Positions 52,649 through 62,671 of a stretch of 64,000 bases of DNA are shown piece after piece (position 1 is the first letter of the stretch; every line of letters begins with the position of its first letter). The translations under genes and the position numbers were made by a program. The DNA comes from JAADEM01 sp965371855 (GTDB lineage Bacteria > Bacteroidota > Bacteroidia > Bacteroidales > Marinilabiliaceae): positions 1 to 64,000 of the forward strand of contig CBDUZZ010000003.1 in the NCBI GenBank assembly GCA_965371855.1, in the 5' to 3' direction. The notes beneath the pieces were generated by a model. The model was not told the DNA's origin. It saw only the letters and a program-made list of their open reading frames with translations, and made no database searches.

Positions 52649-54589
52649 TTATTTATAGTTACGTTGTTTCAGCTCTACATATTCGAATTTAAGATCTTCT
52701 TTATGTAATTCAGGCTCTTTGTTCTCGCCTTTGTATTCCCAGCAAGATACATATTTAAAAAGATCGTCTCTACGTAATGCTTCTCCCTCTTTTGTTTTAT
52801 ACTCTTCGCGGAAATGACCACCACAGGATTCTTCCCTGAGCAGAGCATCACGAGCCATTAATTCTCCTATTTCGATAAAATCAGCTACTCTGCCGGCTTT
52901 CTCGAGTTCAGGATGCATTCCTTCAAGAGAGCCGGGGATACGAACATTTGTCCAGAACTCTTTTTTAATATCCTGAATTTGTGTAATGGCTTTTTCCAGT
53001 CCCTCTTTATTACGTGCCATACCAACAAAACTCCACATAACATGACCGAGGTCTTTATGAATGCTATCAACAGAACGCTTTCCTTTAATGTTTAACAGTT
53101 TTTCAAACCTTTCAGAAATTTGTTTCTCTTTCTCTTCAAATTCAGGTAGGTTAGTTGACATGCGTGGTGTGCCGATATCATCAGCCAAATAGTTTTGAAT
53201 AGTAAAAGGAAGAACAAAGTATCCATCTGCAAGGCCTTGCATAAGAGCTGAAGCTCCCAGGCGGTTAGCTCCGTGGTCAGAAAAATTTGCTTCCCCTATA
53301 CAGAATAGTCCAGGAACAGATGTTTGCAGTTCATAGTCCACCCAAATACCACCCATGGTGTAGTGAATGGCAGGATATATCATCATCGGATTTTCGTATG
53401 GATTCTCATCAACTATCTTCTCATACATCTGGAAAAGATTACCATATCTCGCTTTAATAGCATCTTTTCCTAATCGCTCAATAGCGTCTTTAAAATCAAG
53501 GTAAACAGCCAGTCCGGTTGTTCCTACACCATGTCCTGCATCGCATCTCTCTTTAGCAGCACGCGAAGCTACGTCACGAGGAACAAGGTTTCCGAAAGCC
53601 GGATACCTTCTCTCTAGGTAGTAGTCTCTGTCTTCTTCAGGAATAGCCGTCGGTTTCAGTTTCCCGGCTTGTATTGCTTCAGCATCCTCTTTTTTATTAG
53701 GAACCCAAATACGACCATCATTACGTAACGACTCTGACATTAGTGTTAGTTTACTCTGAAACTCACCGTGAACAGGGATACAGGTTGGATGAATTTGTGT
53801 GAAATTGGGGTTTGCAAAGTATGCTCCATTTTGGTATGCTTTCCATATAGCAGAGCCATTTGATCCCATAGCATTAGTTGAGAGGAAAAACGCATTTCCG
53901 TATCCTCCTGAAGCAATAACAACGGCATGACCGAAATGACGACTGAGTTTTCCGGTAACAAGATCACGGGTAATAATACCTCTTGCTTTACCGTCAATCT
54001 TAACGATTTCAACCAACTCGGTACGTGTATGAAGTTCAACATTCCCTTCATTAACCTGACGCATCAGAGCCTGATAAGCGCCTAAAAGCAACTGTTGCCC
54101 TGTTTGACCTCTGGCGTAGAAAGTACGGCTTACCTGTGCTCCTCCAAAAGAGCGATTATCGAGTAAGCCTCCGTATTCGCGAGCAAAAGGAACACCCTGA
54201 GCAACACATTGGTCAATAATACTGTTACTTACTTCTGCAAGGCGATATACGTTAGCCTCACGTGCACGGTAGTCACCTCCTTTTATTGTATCATAAAACA
54301 GGCGATAAACAGAGTCACCATCGTTAGGGTAGTTTTTAGCAGCATTAATGCCTCCCTGAGCAGAAATAGAGTGAGCACGGCGCGGGGAGTCCTGGATGGT
54401 AAAGTTTTTCACTTTAAAACCCATCTCAGCCATAGAAGCAGCGGCAGAGGCTCCGGCTAATCCGGTGCCTACAACAATAACGTCTAACCGTCTTTTGTTT
54501 GACGGGTTTACCAGCTTTTGGTTGTTTTTATAGTTAGTCCATTTTTGGGCGAGAGGCCCTTCAGGAATTTTAGCATCTATCTTTGTCAT
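52649..54589 (-). CDS. frdA: Fumarate reductase/succinate dehydrogenase flavoprotein subunit
   Basis: 646 residues. FAD-binding VIVVGTGLAGASAAASMAEMGF, covalent-FAD histidine His73 in RRAHSISAQGGINAA, active-site regions HPTCIPVHGEF, PRDVASRAAKERC and HYTMGGIWVDYELQTSVPGLFCIGEANFSDHGANRLGASALMQGLADG. The extended N-terminus and C-terminal RDDLFKYVSCWEYKG fit the Bacteroidetes/Wolinella type. Located 40 nt upstream of frdB and 23 nt after sdhC. Confidence 0.95.
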   Translation of the reverse strand: MTKIDAKIPEGPLAQKWTNYKNNQKLVNPSNKRRLDVIVVGTGLAGASAAASMAEMGFKVKNFTIQDSPRRAHSISAQGGINAAKNYPNDGDSVYRLFYDTIKGGDYRAREANVYRLAEVSNSIIDQCVAQGVPFAREYGGLLDNRSFGGAQVSRTFYARGQTGQQLLLGAYQALMRQVNEGNVELHTRTELVEIVKIDGKARGIITRDLVTGKLSRHFGHAVVIASGGYGNAFFLSTNAMGSNGSAIWKAYQNGAYFANPNFTQIHPTCIPVHGEFQSKLTLMSESLRNDGRIWVPNKKEDAEAIQAGKLKPTAIPEEDRDYYLERRYPAFGNLVPRDVASRAAKERCDAGHGVGTTGLAVYLDFKDAIERLGKDAIKARYGNLFQMYEKIVDENPYENPMMIYPAIHYTMGGIWVDYELQTSVPGLFCIGEANFSDHGANRLGASALMQGLADGYFVLPFTIQNYLADDIGTPRMSTNLPEFEEKEKQISERFEKLLNIKGKRSVDSIHKDLGHVMWSFVGMARNKEGLEKAITQIQDIKKEFWTNVRIPGSLEGMHPELEKAGRVADFIEIGELMARDALLREESCGGHFREEYKTKEGEALRRDDLFKYVSCWEYKGENKEPELHKEDLKFEYVELKQRNYK

Positions 54590-54612
54590 ATCGATACAAA
54601 TTTATTAGGCAA

Positions 54613-55314
54613 TTATGATTGATAAAAGAAGTGTTGTAATACAGCAATTAAAGAGAACCCTATGCCTATTACCAAGGCAACGATTGTTCCGACAACAGAC
54701 CATCTTTTTCTCCAGATAGTATTGCTGAGTCCAAAAGTATGAAGTGCAGACCAAAAACTGTGCGACAGGTGATAAGCCAGCCCTATTGATCCGATAACAT
54801 AAACAATAACCACCCATAGAATACCAAACGTATGGTTAACCAATGCATAGGCATTTTCAACTTGTGTATCAACACCGGCAATGTCAATTGTTGTGTGATG
54901 GAGCAGTGGGTCACCAGTAATTTTAATTTTCATCCAGAATTGAACAATATGAACAATTAAGAATGATAATATTACAAGTCCTAAAATGTACATGTTTTTA
55001 GAAGCCCATGTTACATCAGGTGTTTTGTTGCCGGAAGCATAGCGGTCTTTACCTCTTGCTTTCTGGTTTTGAAGGGTAAGTGTTGATGCCCAGATAATGT
55101 GAATGATAAAGCCTATTGCCAACATTGGCTCTATAATTTTAATAAAAGGATTGGTAGCCATAAAATGGGCTGCGGCATTAAACATTTCCCCTCCATCATC
55201 TATTAGCAACAATGTATTTAGGGTTAAGTGGATGAATAAAAACATCACTAAAAAAAGCCCTGTGATACTCAACAGGAACTTCTTCCCAATAGAAGAACAA
55301 AAAAAGTTACTCAT
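54613..55314 (-). CDS. sdhC: Fumarate reductase/succinate dehydrogenase cytochrome b subunit
   Basis: 233 residues from ATG 55314 (MSNFFCSSIGKKFLLSITG); an upstream ATG at 55371 sits on the -7 element and is rejected. Five membrane spans with haem-ligand histidines in FLFIHLTLN, IIHIIWASTL, LIVHIVQFW and AYHLSHSFWSALHTFG, the pattern of diheme B-type complex II. Quinone-reactive, membrane-anchoring subunit and first gene of the operon. Confidence 0.93.
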   Translation of the reverse strand: MSNFFCSSIGKKFLLSITGLFLVMFLFIHLTLNTLLLIDDGGEMFNAAAHFMATNPFIKIIEPMLAIGFIIHIIWASTLTLQNQKARGKDRYASGNKTPDVTWASKNMYILGLVILSFLIVHIVQFWMKIKITGDPLLHHTTIDIAGVDTQVENAYALVNHTFGILWVVIVYVIGSIGLAYHLSHSFWSALHTFGLSNTIWRKRWSVVGTIVALVIGIGFSLIAVLQHFFYQS

Positions 55315-55368
55315 AAGGAATCCATTTATTTTTAATTTATAATTAAAGTTTGATATGAAATATTCGTT

Positions 55369-55399
55369 CAAAAGTAATTTTGTTTAGGCTTTTGAGCAA
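55369..55399 (-). promoter_or_regulatory. Promoter of the sdhC-frdA-frdB operon
   Basis: Minus strand: -33 TTG (55397-55399), 20-nt spacer, -7 TACTTTTG (55369-55376), giving a ~50-nt leader to the sdhC ATG at 55314. Confidence 0.65.
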
Positions 55400-55687
55400 G
55401 AAAAGGGGAATAATAAAAACAATATTTATATTCATTCTAAGTAATGTCTTATTGGCATATGGAAATATGCCAATAACGGGTAATGTTGTTTATCAAAAAG
55501 TAACGGGAGTTACGCATTTTTGTTGTTGTTGTATCTTTTGCTACAAATATCCCGCGATCCTGTTGCTTATAAATTAGCTGCATCACAGCAAAATATCTTG
55601 GAGTCAATAAATTATATAAAAATGAAAAAAGCTACATCGTAGCGAAATATTTTTTATTTTGTAATTATTTTCATCATCTTAACTAAT
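55380..55687. repeat. Intergenic region with perfect hairpin and REP-like palindromes
   Basis: No convincing gene. TATTGGCATAT (55450-55460) and ATATGCCAATA (55465-55475) form a perfect 11-bp hairpin with a 4-nt loop. Two related palindromes follow: GCTGCATCACAGCAAAATAT (about 55580) and GCTACATCGTAGCGAAATAT (about 55632), each a GCTRCATC.YAGC hairpin followed by AAATAT, resembling REP units used by RAYT transposases. Confidence 0.55.
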
Positions 55688-56584
55688 ATGGTCATAAAAC
55701 ACAAGGAACTTGTTTCGGTGATAATACCGGTTTATAACCGTACTCAGGAACTTATTAGAGCTTTATCCAGTGTGTTAGTACAAAGCATGCAGGATTTTGA
55801 GGTTATTGTTGTTGATGACGGGTCGGATGATGATTTTAAAATGGTGTGTGACCTTTTTAACGATGAAAGGATACGTTTTTTTAGGAATGAAGAACATAAG
55901 AATGCTAATGCTGTTCGTAACAGAGGTTTGCGTGAGGCTAAGGGAAAGTATATTGCCATGCTCGATTCAGACGATGAATTTCTTCCGGAGCATCTGCAAC
56001 AAAGGGTTGAAATGATTGAAAGTTGTGGGTGTGATGGGATATTTGGCAGTGCATACCTGTTTGATGGGGTTAGTCAAAGAATAAAGTATAGCAGACCATT
56101 GGGTAAAAATGAGAGTATGGTAAATTATCTGCTGACTGATGGTTTTTGTCCTACTCCATCTCATTTTTACAATGCTGAAGCTGCACGTCAGATTATGTGG
56201 GATGAGTCGTTAAGCCGGCATCAGGACTATGATTTTTCCATACGTTTTGCCGGGAAATATGATTTCAGGTGTGACCCTGAACCTACGGTCAGGATTCATT
56301 GGCATAGAAATCATAAACACAGGTTGAGTCATACTCATTTTTCTTCTCATAAACTATTCATTGAGAAGTATAAAGATAGGATATCAATTCCGGCATTGAT
56401 AAATTATTATTATTCGATGCGAAAAAAGGCTAAGACAAGAGGGTCGAAAAATCAATATGACTATTATCGGGATGAGATGAAAAAGACGGTTAAATGTTAT
56501 ATGATACCTATGCTGTTAGGATGGGTGAAGTTGAAGGTTTTGAAGAATAAAGTGTTATATCATTATTTAAATGGTAAATATTAA
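55688..56584 (+). CDS. Glycosyltransferase family 2
   Basis: 298 residues. GT-A fold: VSVIIPVYNRTQELIRALSSVLVQSMQDFEVIVVDDGSDD, RNRGLREAKGKYIAMLDSDDEFLPEHL with the DxD-type metal site, and HQDYDFSIRFAGKYDF. Inverting sugar transferase, cytoplasmic face of the inner membrane. First gene of the glycan region and the only one on the plus strand. Sugar specificity cannot be read. Confidence 0.9.
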   Translation: MVIKHKELVSVIIPVYNRTQELIRALSSVLVQSMQDFEVIVVDDGSDDDFKMVCDLFNDERIRFFRNEEHKNANAVRNRGLREAKGKYIAMLDSDDEFLPEHLQQRVEMIESCGCDGIFGSAYLFDGVSQRIKYSRPLGKNESMVNYLLTDGFCPTPSHFYNAEAARQIMWDESLSRHQDYDFSIRFAGKYDFRCDPEPTVRIHWHRNHKHRLSHTHFSSHKLFIEKYKDRISIPALINYYYSMRKKAKTRGSKNQYDYYRDEMKKTVKCYMIPMLLGWVKLKVLKNKVLYHYLNGKY

Positions 56585-56650
56585 TTGTGCGTCTTCAGTA
56601 GTTTTTTGTCATGCCGTTAGATGAGTGTTAAGCTTAAATGTTTGTTGGGT

Positions 56651-57505
56651 TTATAAATGCAACATCTTTTTTAGCATCCACCACACTCCGCTTGATTTTA
56701 CAATTATCTCATCAAGATTACCTGAATCATTAACTGATAGTCTTTTGAGTTTGAACAGATCGGTTTTTAAGGAGTTGTATCCCGGATTTGTAGTTACTGC
56801 ATATTTGTACCCTGCTTTTTTTGCAAATACAACTTCTCTTTCATTGTAATCGCCGTTAGGATAGGCAAGGCCGGTGATATTCAGTTTGTACTTATTTTTA
56901 AGTGTGATTTTTGATAAGTCTATTTCATTGAATGCTTTTTCGTTGGAGCATTTTGTAAGAACCGGATGAAACTCTGTATGGCTTTGTAAATCAAAAAATG
57001 AGAGTCTTTTCATTTCTGAAATTTCACTGTCTGACAGAGCCTGGCGGGTATTGTATTCATGCTTTTCGTAGAAGTTATTGCCTGACAGAATGCTTTGTAG
57101 TTTATCATCTGATAACGTTTTCAGTTTGTCGATGTTCAGGTTTCTCTGCAAAAACCAAAAGTGTCTATTCGTTCCGACAATACCTGAACAGAGAAAAATT
57201 GTAACAGGTATTTTCAGGGCTTTAATCAATGAGATTAATTGGTAGTTTCCTTTGTGTCCGTCATCAAGGGTCAGTACCATTGGTTTTAATGGCAGCTTGT
57301 AGTTAGATTTTTTGTTACGGGCATTCAGGTAATCCTGCATTGAGATAATGCTATAGTGGCGTTTCCAATAATTAAAAGCTTGAATGGCTGCCTGCAACGA
57401 TATGTCATGCATCATGATTATTGATACCCTGTGTTTCTGAAGTAGTTCTCTGAAAAGAAGCGACAGCCCGCTGTATCGTAATATTTTGAATAATAATTCG
57501 TGCAT
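56651..57505 (-). CDS. Polysaccharide deacetylase (NodB/CE4-type)
   Basis: 284 residues. CE4 motif 1 LTLDDGHKGNY (TFDDG-type) near residue 95, metal motif SHTEFHPVL (H-xxx-H) near residue 175, GLAYPNGDYNEREV (RxPxGxxN-type), and late KRLSVNDSG. SIIMMHDIS near residue 30 replaces the common HxV. Likely removes N- or O-acetyl groups from surface glycan or lipid-linked intermediates. Its start codon overlaps an intergenic word TTCGTGCATTCGTGGC. Same strand as the following glycosyltransferases. Confidence 0.85.
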   Translation of the reverse strand: MHELLFKILRYSGLSLLFRELLQKHRVSIIMMHDISLQAAIQAFNYWKRHYSIISMQDYLNARNKKSNYKLPLKPMVLTLDDGHKGNYQLISLIKALKIPVTIFLCSGIVGTNRHFWFLQRNLNIDKLKTLSDDKLQSILSGNNFYEKHEYNTRQALSDSEISEMKRLSFFDLQSHTEFHPVLTKCSNEKAFNEIDLSKITLKNKYKLNITGLAYPNGDYNEREVVFAKKAGYKYAVTTNPGYNSLKTDLFKLKRLSVNDSGNLDEIIVKSSGVWWMLKKMLHL

Positions 57506-57523
57506 TCGTGGCTATTATGTTCC

Positions 57524-58720
57524 TCAATCATTTAATGTATAAAAATACTCTGTAAACATCTCAATAGTATGTTCCTGCATCACTTTTTTTCTTGCATTCT
57601 TACCGGCCTTAAAACAATTTTCATCATTACTTAGTAATTCCGTTAGTGCCTTGGCAATGTCCTGTGTGTCAAGTTTTACAAGGATGCCTTCGTTATCGGT
57701 TACAATCTTTCTTGTTTCACCTACATCGCTTGCAATGATGGCATTTTCACAGGCCATAGCTTCAATTAACGCCTGACTTGGATAATTTTCTGTTTGTTGG
57801 ATAGTTATGAAAACCTTTGATTTACGCAGGTGTATTTCAGGTTGTAGAACTTTTTCAGGTAATGAAACATTGGATAATCGATGTTTCTGTATGAAGGTTT
57901 GAATTTCATTTTCAAATGGACCGGTGCCTAATATGATGAACTTTATTTCGTTGGAATGATTAAAAGTTTTATTGAAAAGTTTTACGGCCTCCATAAACAA
58001 CATCGGGTTTTTCAGGGCTACAAGCCTTCCCATAAAAATAACAGCATTCTCTTTTGGATGTTCCGGGAAATAATTTTCATAATTAATAAAGCTACATGGC
58101 GATACCGAATAGTTTTCAGGAAAATCTTTTGGAGGCATTTGGCTTTTTAACTCATCAATTAGACCGGCAGAAAGAAAGTCTACATGATTAGCATCACGGA
58201 GTATGCGATATTGGGAATCGAACCGGGAAAGAACTTTTTTATCGAGATACCAAACAAGATTGCTGTTGGCTCCGTAAATGAGTTTTATATTAAGCATCTT
58301 GTACCAAACTCGACCCCAGATACCTCCCTGCCAGATGGTGTAAACATTTGTTATCCGGTTTATTTTTAAAAGATATATCAGTTGTACAGAAAACAACACC
58401 CATTGAATAACTGTTTTCAGTAAGTACTTAAATCTGCCTAACCGGTTGTGGAGTGTTCTACCTGAATTGTTAACGGGGTTTTTCTTTGATGTACTTTTTT
58501 TAATCTTAGTATATGTCTTTTTATCGAAAGGGATAGTGATTAATAAAACCCTGCTTTGAGTATTTAATATCCCTTTTTCAATCATTGTGTCATAAAGGGA
58601 ACGATTAATTATTAACCGAAAGTTCTCCCCTTTACGGTCTATATGGTTGAAGAGAGAAACAAAGCGCTTCTCTGCTCCCCCGTAATTCCCCGATGTATTT
58701 ATGACACAAATTGCTTTCAT
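57524..58720 (-). CDS. Glycosyltransferase family 4
   Basis: 398 residues from ATG 58720 (MKAICVINTSGNYGGAEKRFVSLF); the longer frame to 58765 reads CLCVSNLTNHKQ through an intergenic repeat and is rejected. GT-B fold: nucleotide-sugar region NAVIFMGRLVALKNPMLFMEAVKLF, FIILGTGPFENEIQTF, then FITIQQTENYPSQALIEAMACENAIIASDVGETRKIV (E.......EAMA). Retaining transferase of the surface-glycan cluster. Confidence 0.88.
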   Translation of the reverse strand: MKAICVINTSGNYGGAEKRFVSLFNHIDRKGENFRLIINRSLYDTMIEKGILNTQSRVLLITIPFDKKTYTKIKKSTSKKNPVNNSGRTLHNRLGRFKYLLKTVIQWVLFSVQLIYLLKINRITNVYTIWQGGIWGRVWYKMLNIKLIYGANSNLVWYLDKKVLSRFDSQYRILRDANHVDFLSAGLIDELKSQMPPKDFPENYSVSPCSFINYENYFPEHPKENAVIFMGRLVALKNPMLFMEAVKLFNKTFNHSNEIKFIILGTGPFENEIQTFIQKHRLSNVSLPEKVLQPEIHLRKSKVFITIQQTENYPSQALIEAMACENAIIASDVGETRKIVTDNEGILVKLDTQDIAKALTELLSNDENCFKAGKNARKKVMQEHTIEMFTEYFYTLND

Positions 58721-58849
58721 CTGTTTATGGTTTGTTAAATTACTAACACAGAGGCACGGAGCCACAGAGAGCTTCTTATTCGTGCATTCGCGGCAATATA
58801 ATCATCCCGCTTGCGTATCAATAATCCCTTATTGCTTGTCCCTTTTCAC

Positions 58850-59788
58850 TCATTTATAAAAATTTATATTTGCTTTGCCATTGTATCCTTTTAACCCGTG
58901 AATAATGCCAAGGTAAAAGAAACAGACCAATTTCCTTCCTCCTTTTTTAAGTGCCCATCGTATCCGCAATGGGGAGATAAATATCTCATTAACGATAAAT
59001 CTGCAAAGGCCCCTTTTTAAACCATGTTTCTTAAAATACCGTATTCTGTTTCGGTTTATGTAGTAGTATTCACGCGATAGCCCTTCTCTGTTTTTTTTCG
59101 ACCAGTCGTGATAGTGCCACACTTTCGCATCCCTGAGAGCAACCATTTGAATATCTTTTAGCGATGCCCGGTAGCAAAAATCCATCTCCTCTCCGTACAA
59201 GAAGTTGGACTCATCAAATCCTCCTGTTTGTTCAAAGACTTCTTTTCTCATTACACATGCCGTACCTGTTATATAGTTTACTTTTGCTGTTTCAGAAAGG
59301 TTAGCTGTATCACTATTCTCTTTGTTATCTAAAGGATGAATATTCCCTTTTTTAAAGTCAGCACTTATTCTGAAATTCTGAATAAGATTGGTTCTGCCGC
59401 TACTGTTTCCATAAAGAACCATAGGAGCGGATATTCCGGCATCCTGATGTTTGGTTAAAAAATTACTACTAACCGAAAGGCAGTTGTCATCTAACTCTAT
59501 ATCGGTATTAAGTATGAAAATAGCAGTGGCATTCTCTGAAAATGCCTTTTCTATATTTTGGTTGTGTGCCGCAGCAAACCCAAGGTTTTGGCTTGAAAGA
59601 TTAATATAGGCTTCGGGAAGCAATTCTTTTAGGAGTGAAACAGAATTATCGGAACTGTTATTGTCTGTTACATAAATATTGAACGGTTGGATGGTTTGTT
59701 TTTGAATAGACTTTACAAACCGGGGTATATGGGCAGCTTCATTGTGCAGAACCAATGACAGGGCAATATTACTTTTCAGGGGAGTCAA
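58850..59788 (-). CDS. Glycosyltransferase family 2 (rhamnosyltransferase-like)
   Basis: 312 residues. IALSLVLHNEAAHIPRFVKSIQKQTIQPFNIYVTDNNSSDNS, NLGFAAAHNQNIEKAF, ILNTDIEL as the DxD region, and GGFDESNFLYGEEMDFCYRASLKD, the WbbL-like rhamnosyltransferase layout. It overlaps the ligase-like gene upstream by 20 nt, so the two are translationally coupled. Confidence 0.88.
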   Translation of the reverse strand: MTPLKSNIALSLVLHNEAAHIPRFVKSIQKQTIQPFNIYVTDNNSSDNSVSLLKELLPEAYINLSSQNLGFAAAHNQNIEKAFSENATAIFILNTDIELDDNCLSVSSNFLTKHQDAGISAPMVLYGNSSGRTNLIQNFRISADFKKGNIHPLDNKENSDTANLSETAKVNYITGTACVMRKEVFEQTGGFDESNFLYGEEMDFCYRASLKDIQMVALRDAKVWHYHDWSKKNREGLSREYYYINRNRIRYFKKHGLKRGLCRFIVNEIFISPLRIRWALKKGGRKLVCFFYLGIIHGLKGYNGKANINFYK

Positions 59789-61217
59789 TTTTTTCAGTTT
59801 TTATATTTAGTGAGTTTGAGGTTACTCTGTTTTTCTTATCGTTATATTTTTCTCTCATGCGGTAAAATGCAGCCAGCATAATTCCGGCAAATAAATTAAT
59901 GGTAATACGGTCGTAAGTAATCTCTTTGAACAGATAGTTTGGTCGGAATATAAGTGTTTTGAAGAAGAATGCAAAAGAGATAAAAACCATTGCTAACTCA
60001 AGCCTGTTTTGTTCAAGAAATTCTAACGATATTTTAGGTTTAATAAACAGGTAAAGTCTTCTCATTACTCTTATTATCTGTATGTAAAAAATTAAGTATA
60101 TTAGAATTCCTACAATTCCAAAATATGCAATGTGACCTGTTATCGGCAGGTCTGAAATTTCGTAATCCGATTCATCGTATTTAAGAGATGAGTATCTGGT
60201 GGAAACGGCACCTGCTCCGAAAAAAGGGGCCTGATTAATAATGCTCAAATGTGCCGGCACCTGATTGTCCAGTCTGGCTTCTGTAATTCCTGATGTATAG
60301 GGCTCACCTATAAGAAAAAGGTATATGTCCTTTCCAAGTCGTGCTGAATAGTCAATATATTGGGGGAATGATAATAAGAGAGCTAATCCAAGTAAAGTGG
60401 AAAACATTGCACCTCTTTTAAAAAGAGACATTATGGGGAAATTGAAAAGTTTGTACATCAGAAAAAATACTGTAACAATATAGGCAAACAGAGATATGTA
60501 AACGCTCTTTGTCAGGGAAATGATAATACTTACAAAAACCAGTGATGCTGCTATGTATAGTAGTTTTTTGTACTTGTAAGGTATTTTAAGCAGGAAAACA
60601 AAAAGAGCAAGAGGGATAGTGTAATCGGCCAATCCTGTGCTAAACAAACTATAGCGCATGATGCCGGAGCCTTTATATCTTTCGAATTGCATGACCGGAA
60701 ATATTTCAATTCCTGCCAATAGTTGTATGAAGAATATTGAAAAAACAATTACAGTAGTGAAAACAAGAATATCCACAAATAATCCCATATTTCGTTTTGC
60801 CATGATGTAAACAGGAATAAGAACGAAAAAACCGAAAACACTCATTCGCCATCTAATCAGGAAGAAACGGATGTAGGTGTTTAAGTCATTGCCAGGAACA
60901 ATGTAACCGTATATTATCAGATGGTAGAAAAAGAAAATGAGTTCGGTAACCAAAATGATTTTGAACATTTTATCTTTCCAGATACCGGATTTGTCAACTT
61001 TGGGAGAGAGGATTGGCAAAAAAGTTAAAGGAAAAATAATGTCTTGATAATAGAGGCCGCCCCAAGTTTCTTTGTCAAAATATACTGTGAAGTAACCACT
61101 GGGATCGAGAAGTAGTATTAAAAAAATCCAAAAGAACAGGTCAGGCCACTTGATTATACCCCACAAAAAAAATGCAGCAATCAAAATAACTAATATTGCT
61201 AAAACGATGCCTGACAT
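59769..61217 (-). CDS. O-antigen ligase/polymerase-like membrane protein
   Basis: 482 residues with roughly 11-12 membrane spans (MSGIVLAILVILIAAFFLWGIIKW...). A large loop at ~295-350 (SGITEARLDNQVPAHLSIINQAPFFGAGAVSTRYSSLKYDES) with G.GA.....S and following GHIAYFGIVGILIYLIFY is what Wzy/WaaL-type proteins have. It would polymerise or ligate the glycan made by the neighbouring transferases. Start overlaps the flippase stop by one base. Confidence 0.75.
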   Translation of the reverse strand: MSGIVLAILVILIAAFFLWGIIKWPDLFFWIFLILLLDPSGYFTVYFDKETWGGLYYQDIIFPLTFLPILSPKVDKSGIWKDKMFKIILVTELIFFFYHLIIYGYIVPGNDLNTYIRFFLIRWRMSVFGFFVLIPVYIMAKRNMGLFVDILVFTTVIVFSIFFIQLLAGIEIFPVMQFERYKGSGIMRYSLFSTGLADYTIPLALFVFLLKIPYKYKKLLYIAASLVFVSIIISLTKSVYISLFAYIVTVFFLMYKLFNFPIMSLFKRGAMFSTLLGLALLLSFPQYIDYSARLGKDIYLFLIGEPYTSGITEARLDNQVPAHLSIINQAPFFGAGAVSTRYSSLKYDESDYEISDLPITGHIAYFGIVGILIYLIFYIQIIRVMRRLYLFIKPKISLEFLEQNRLELAMVFISFAFFFKTLIFRPNYLFKEITYDRITINLFAGIMLAAFYRMREKYNDKKNRVTSNSLNIKTEKIDSPEK

Positions 61218-62671
61218 TATTTATAAAAAGTTTTAATCAGATTCTTAATTGTTTCAAATTTAATAAATCCCATGAGGTTCAGTGTAATTATACCTGAAAA
61301 AATGATTACTATATATATCCAATAAGAAATATGATAATTAAAATTCTGCATTAATGGAACAATCAATGACAATGCAAATAGAATGAAATATGCTGCAAAT
61401 ATTTTTACAAAAGGATATGGAACAGGGAAGTGACGGTGTGCTATAATTATTTTAATTATCCAGTAAATAAGGAAAGAGATAAATGTTGCCAATGCAGCGC
61501 CGATAAAGCCATGTTTGGGAATGAAGATGATGTTTAATCCGATATTGATTAATGCTGCAACTGCAGTTATCCATGTAAAATGCCATGTCTTACCTGATAG
61601 TATGATGCCGGGTCCCATGGTTTGGTAGGACTGGGCAGCAATATGTGCGAAAGTGAGAAAAGGAATGGCTAAAGCACCGGCAGTATATTCGGGTGTTGTT
61701 ATCCATGGAATTAAAATGTGACCGAAAACTGATAGCGCAAGTGATAATAATAATGAGGCACCAAAATAGTGTTTAAAGCCGGCAATCGCTATCTTTTTAG
61801 AAACGGGTTTGGCTATATCCTCTTCTTTATAAAAGAAATCGAAAAACAGAACGCTGAAACTCATCTGAACAGCCATATTCAACAGTAAAACAGGCTGTGA
61901 GAATGTATTCCCGATTGAATATTTGCCTATCTCAGTAAGGTTGCTGAAATGCAGCAGGAAGAAGCGGTCGGAGCTGTCCATTAGCCATATTGCAAACCCT
62001 GCCCACATAACAGGAAAGCCAAATTTGAACATTTTCATCGCCCAATACCATGAAAACCGGTATTCGTATTTCTTCCGTGAGAAGAAAAAGAAAATGAACA
62101 CTATTACGGCAAAACTACTTGTGATACGTGCGATTAGTGAACCTGTTACTCCATAAGACAATATTACTACTAAAGTAATTCCCAGCAATACATTTGTTAG
62201 TGATTTAAGTATTGTACTGTATGTAAATATCCATGGTTTACGGAAATATCTCAGTAGCTTAGTCTGCTCGTCCATTAGCAGCGAAACAGGAATCAAAAGA
62301 CTGCTGATTGCAACAGGAATAACATATTCATCGGTTCCGAACAAACCAATGCTTAACTGTTTTGATAAAAGAACCGGGATAAGTGAGGGGATGAACGTAA
62401 GTAACCGTAAAATGAAAAGTGTATACGTTATTCTTCCTTGTTCTTCTTTTCCGGTTTTGAAAAAGTAAAAGCCCGCGGCTGAATCCAGTCCAACAGAAAA
62501 AAATGCAGCACCCAGCATGGTCATAGTCGAAAGAGTTTCAAGCACACCATACTCATCAATGCTTAAAGCACGAGTGTAGAAAGGCAAAAGAAATATTCCG
62601 ATGAACTTCTTCAACCCTCTGCCGAGGCCGTAAATAATGGTGTCTTGTGCAAAATCTTTACTAAATGCCAT
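61217..62671 (-). CDS. Oligosaccharide flippase (Wzx/MATE-type)
   Basis: 484 residues, about 14 spans. DTIIYGLGRGLKKFIGIFLLPFYTRALSIDEYGVLETLSTMTMLG is the classic opening of polysaccharide exporters of the MOP superfamily; VPISLLMDEQTKLLRYFRK-type loop and many hydrophobic spans follow. Moves undecaprenyl-linked glycan to the periplasm. First gene of the minus-strand glycan operon. Confidence 0.9.
   Translation of the reverse strand: MAFSKDFAQDTIIYGLGRGLKKFIGIFLLPFYTRALSIDEYGVLETLSTMTMLGAAFFSVGLDSAAGFYFFKTGKEEQGRITYTLFILRLLTFIPSLIPVLLSKQLSIGLFGTDEYVIPVAISSLLIPVSLLMDEQTKLLRYFRKPWIFTYSTILKSLTNVLLGITLVVILSYGVTGSLIARITSSFAVIVFIFFFFSRKKYEYRFSWYWAMKMFKFGFPVMWAGFAIWLMDSSDRFFLLHFSNLTEIGKYSIGNTFSQPVLLLNMAVQMSFSVLFFDFFYKEEDIAKPVSKKIAIAGFKHYFGASLLLSLALSVFGHILIPWITTPEYTAGALAIPFLTFAHIAAQSYQTMGPGIILSGKTWHFTWITAVAALINIGLNIIFIPKHGFIGAALATFISFLIYWIIKIIIAHRHFPVPYPFVKIFAAYFILFALSLIVPLMQNFNYHISYWIYIVIIFSGIITLNLMGFIKFETIKNLIKTFYK

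Noticed and set aside
55380..55577. 65-residue frame with a hydrophobic start and CCCC motif
   Set aside because: It runs through a perfect hairpin and REP-like sequence and has no family pattern; likely chance.
55688..62671. Glycan cluster as a new biosynthetic system
   Set aside because: All members belong to ordinary O-antigen/exopolysaccharide families in a usual arrangement.
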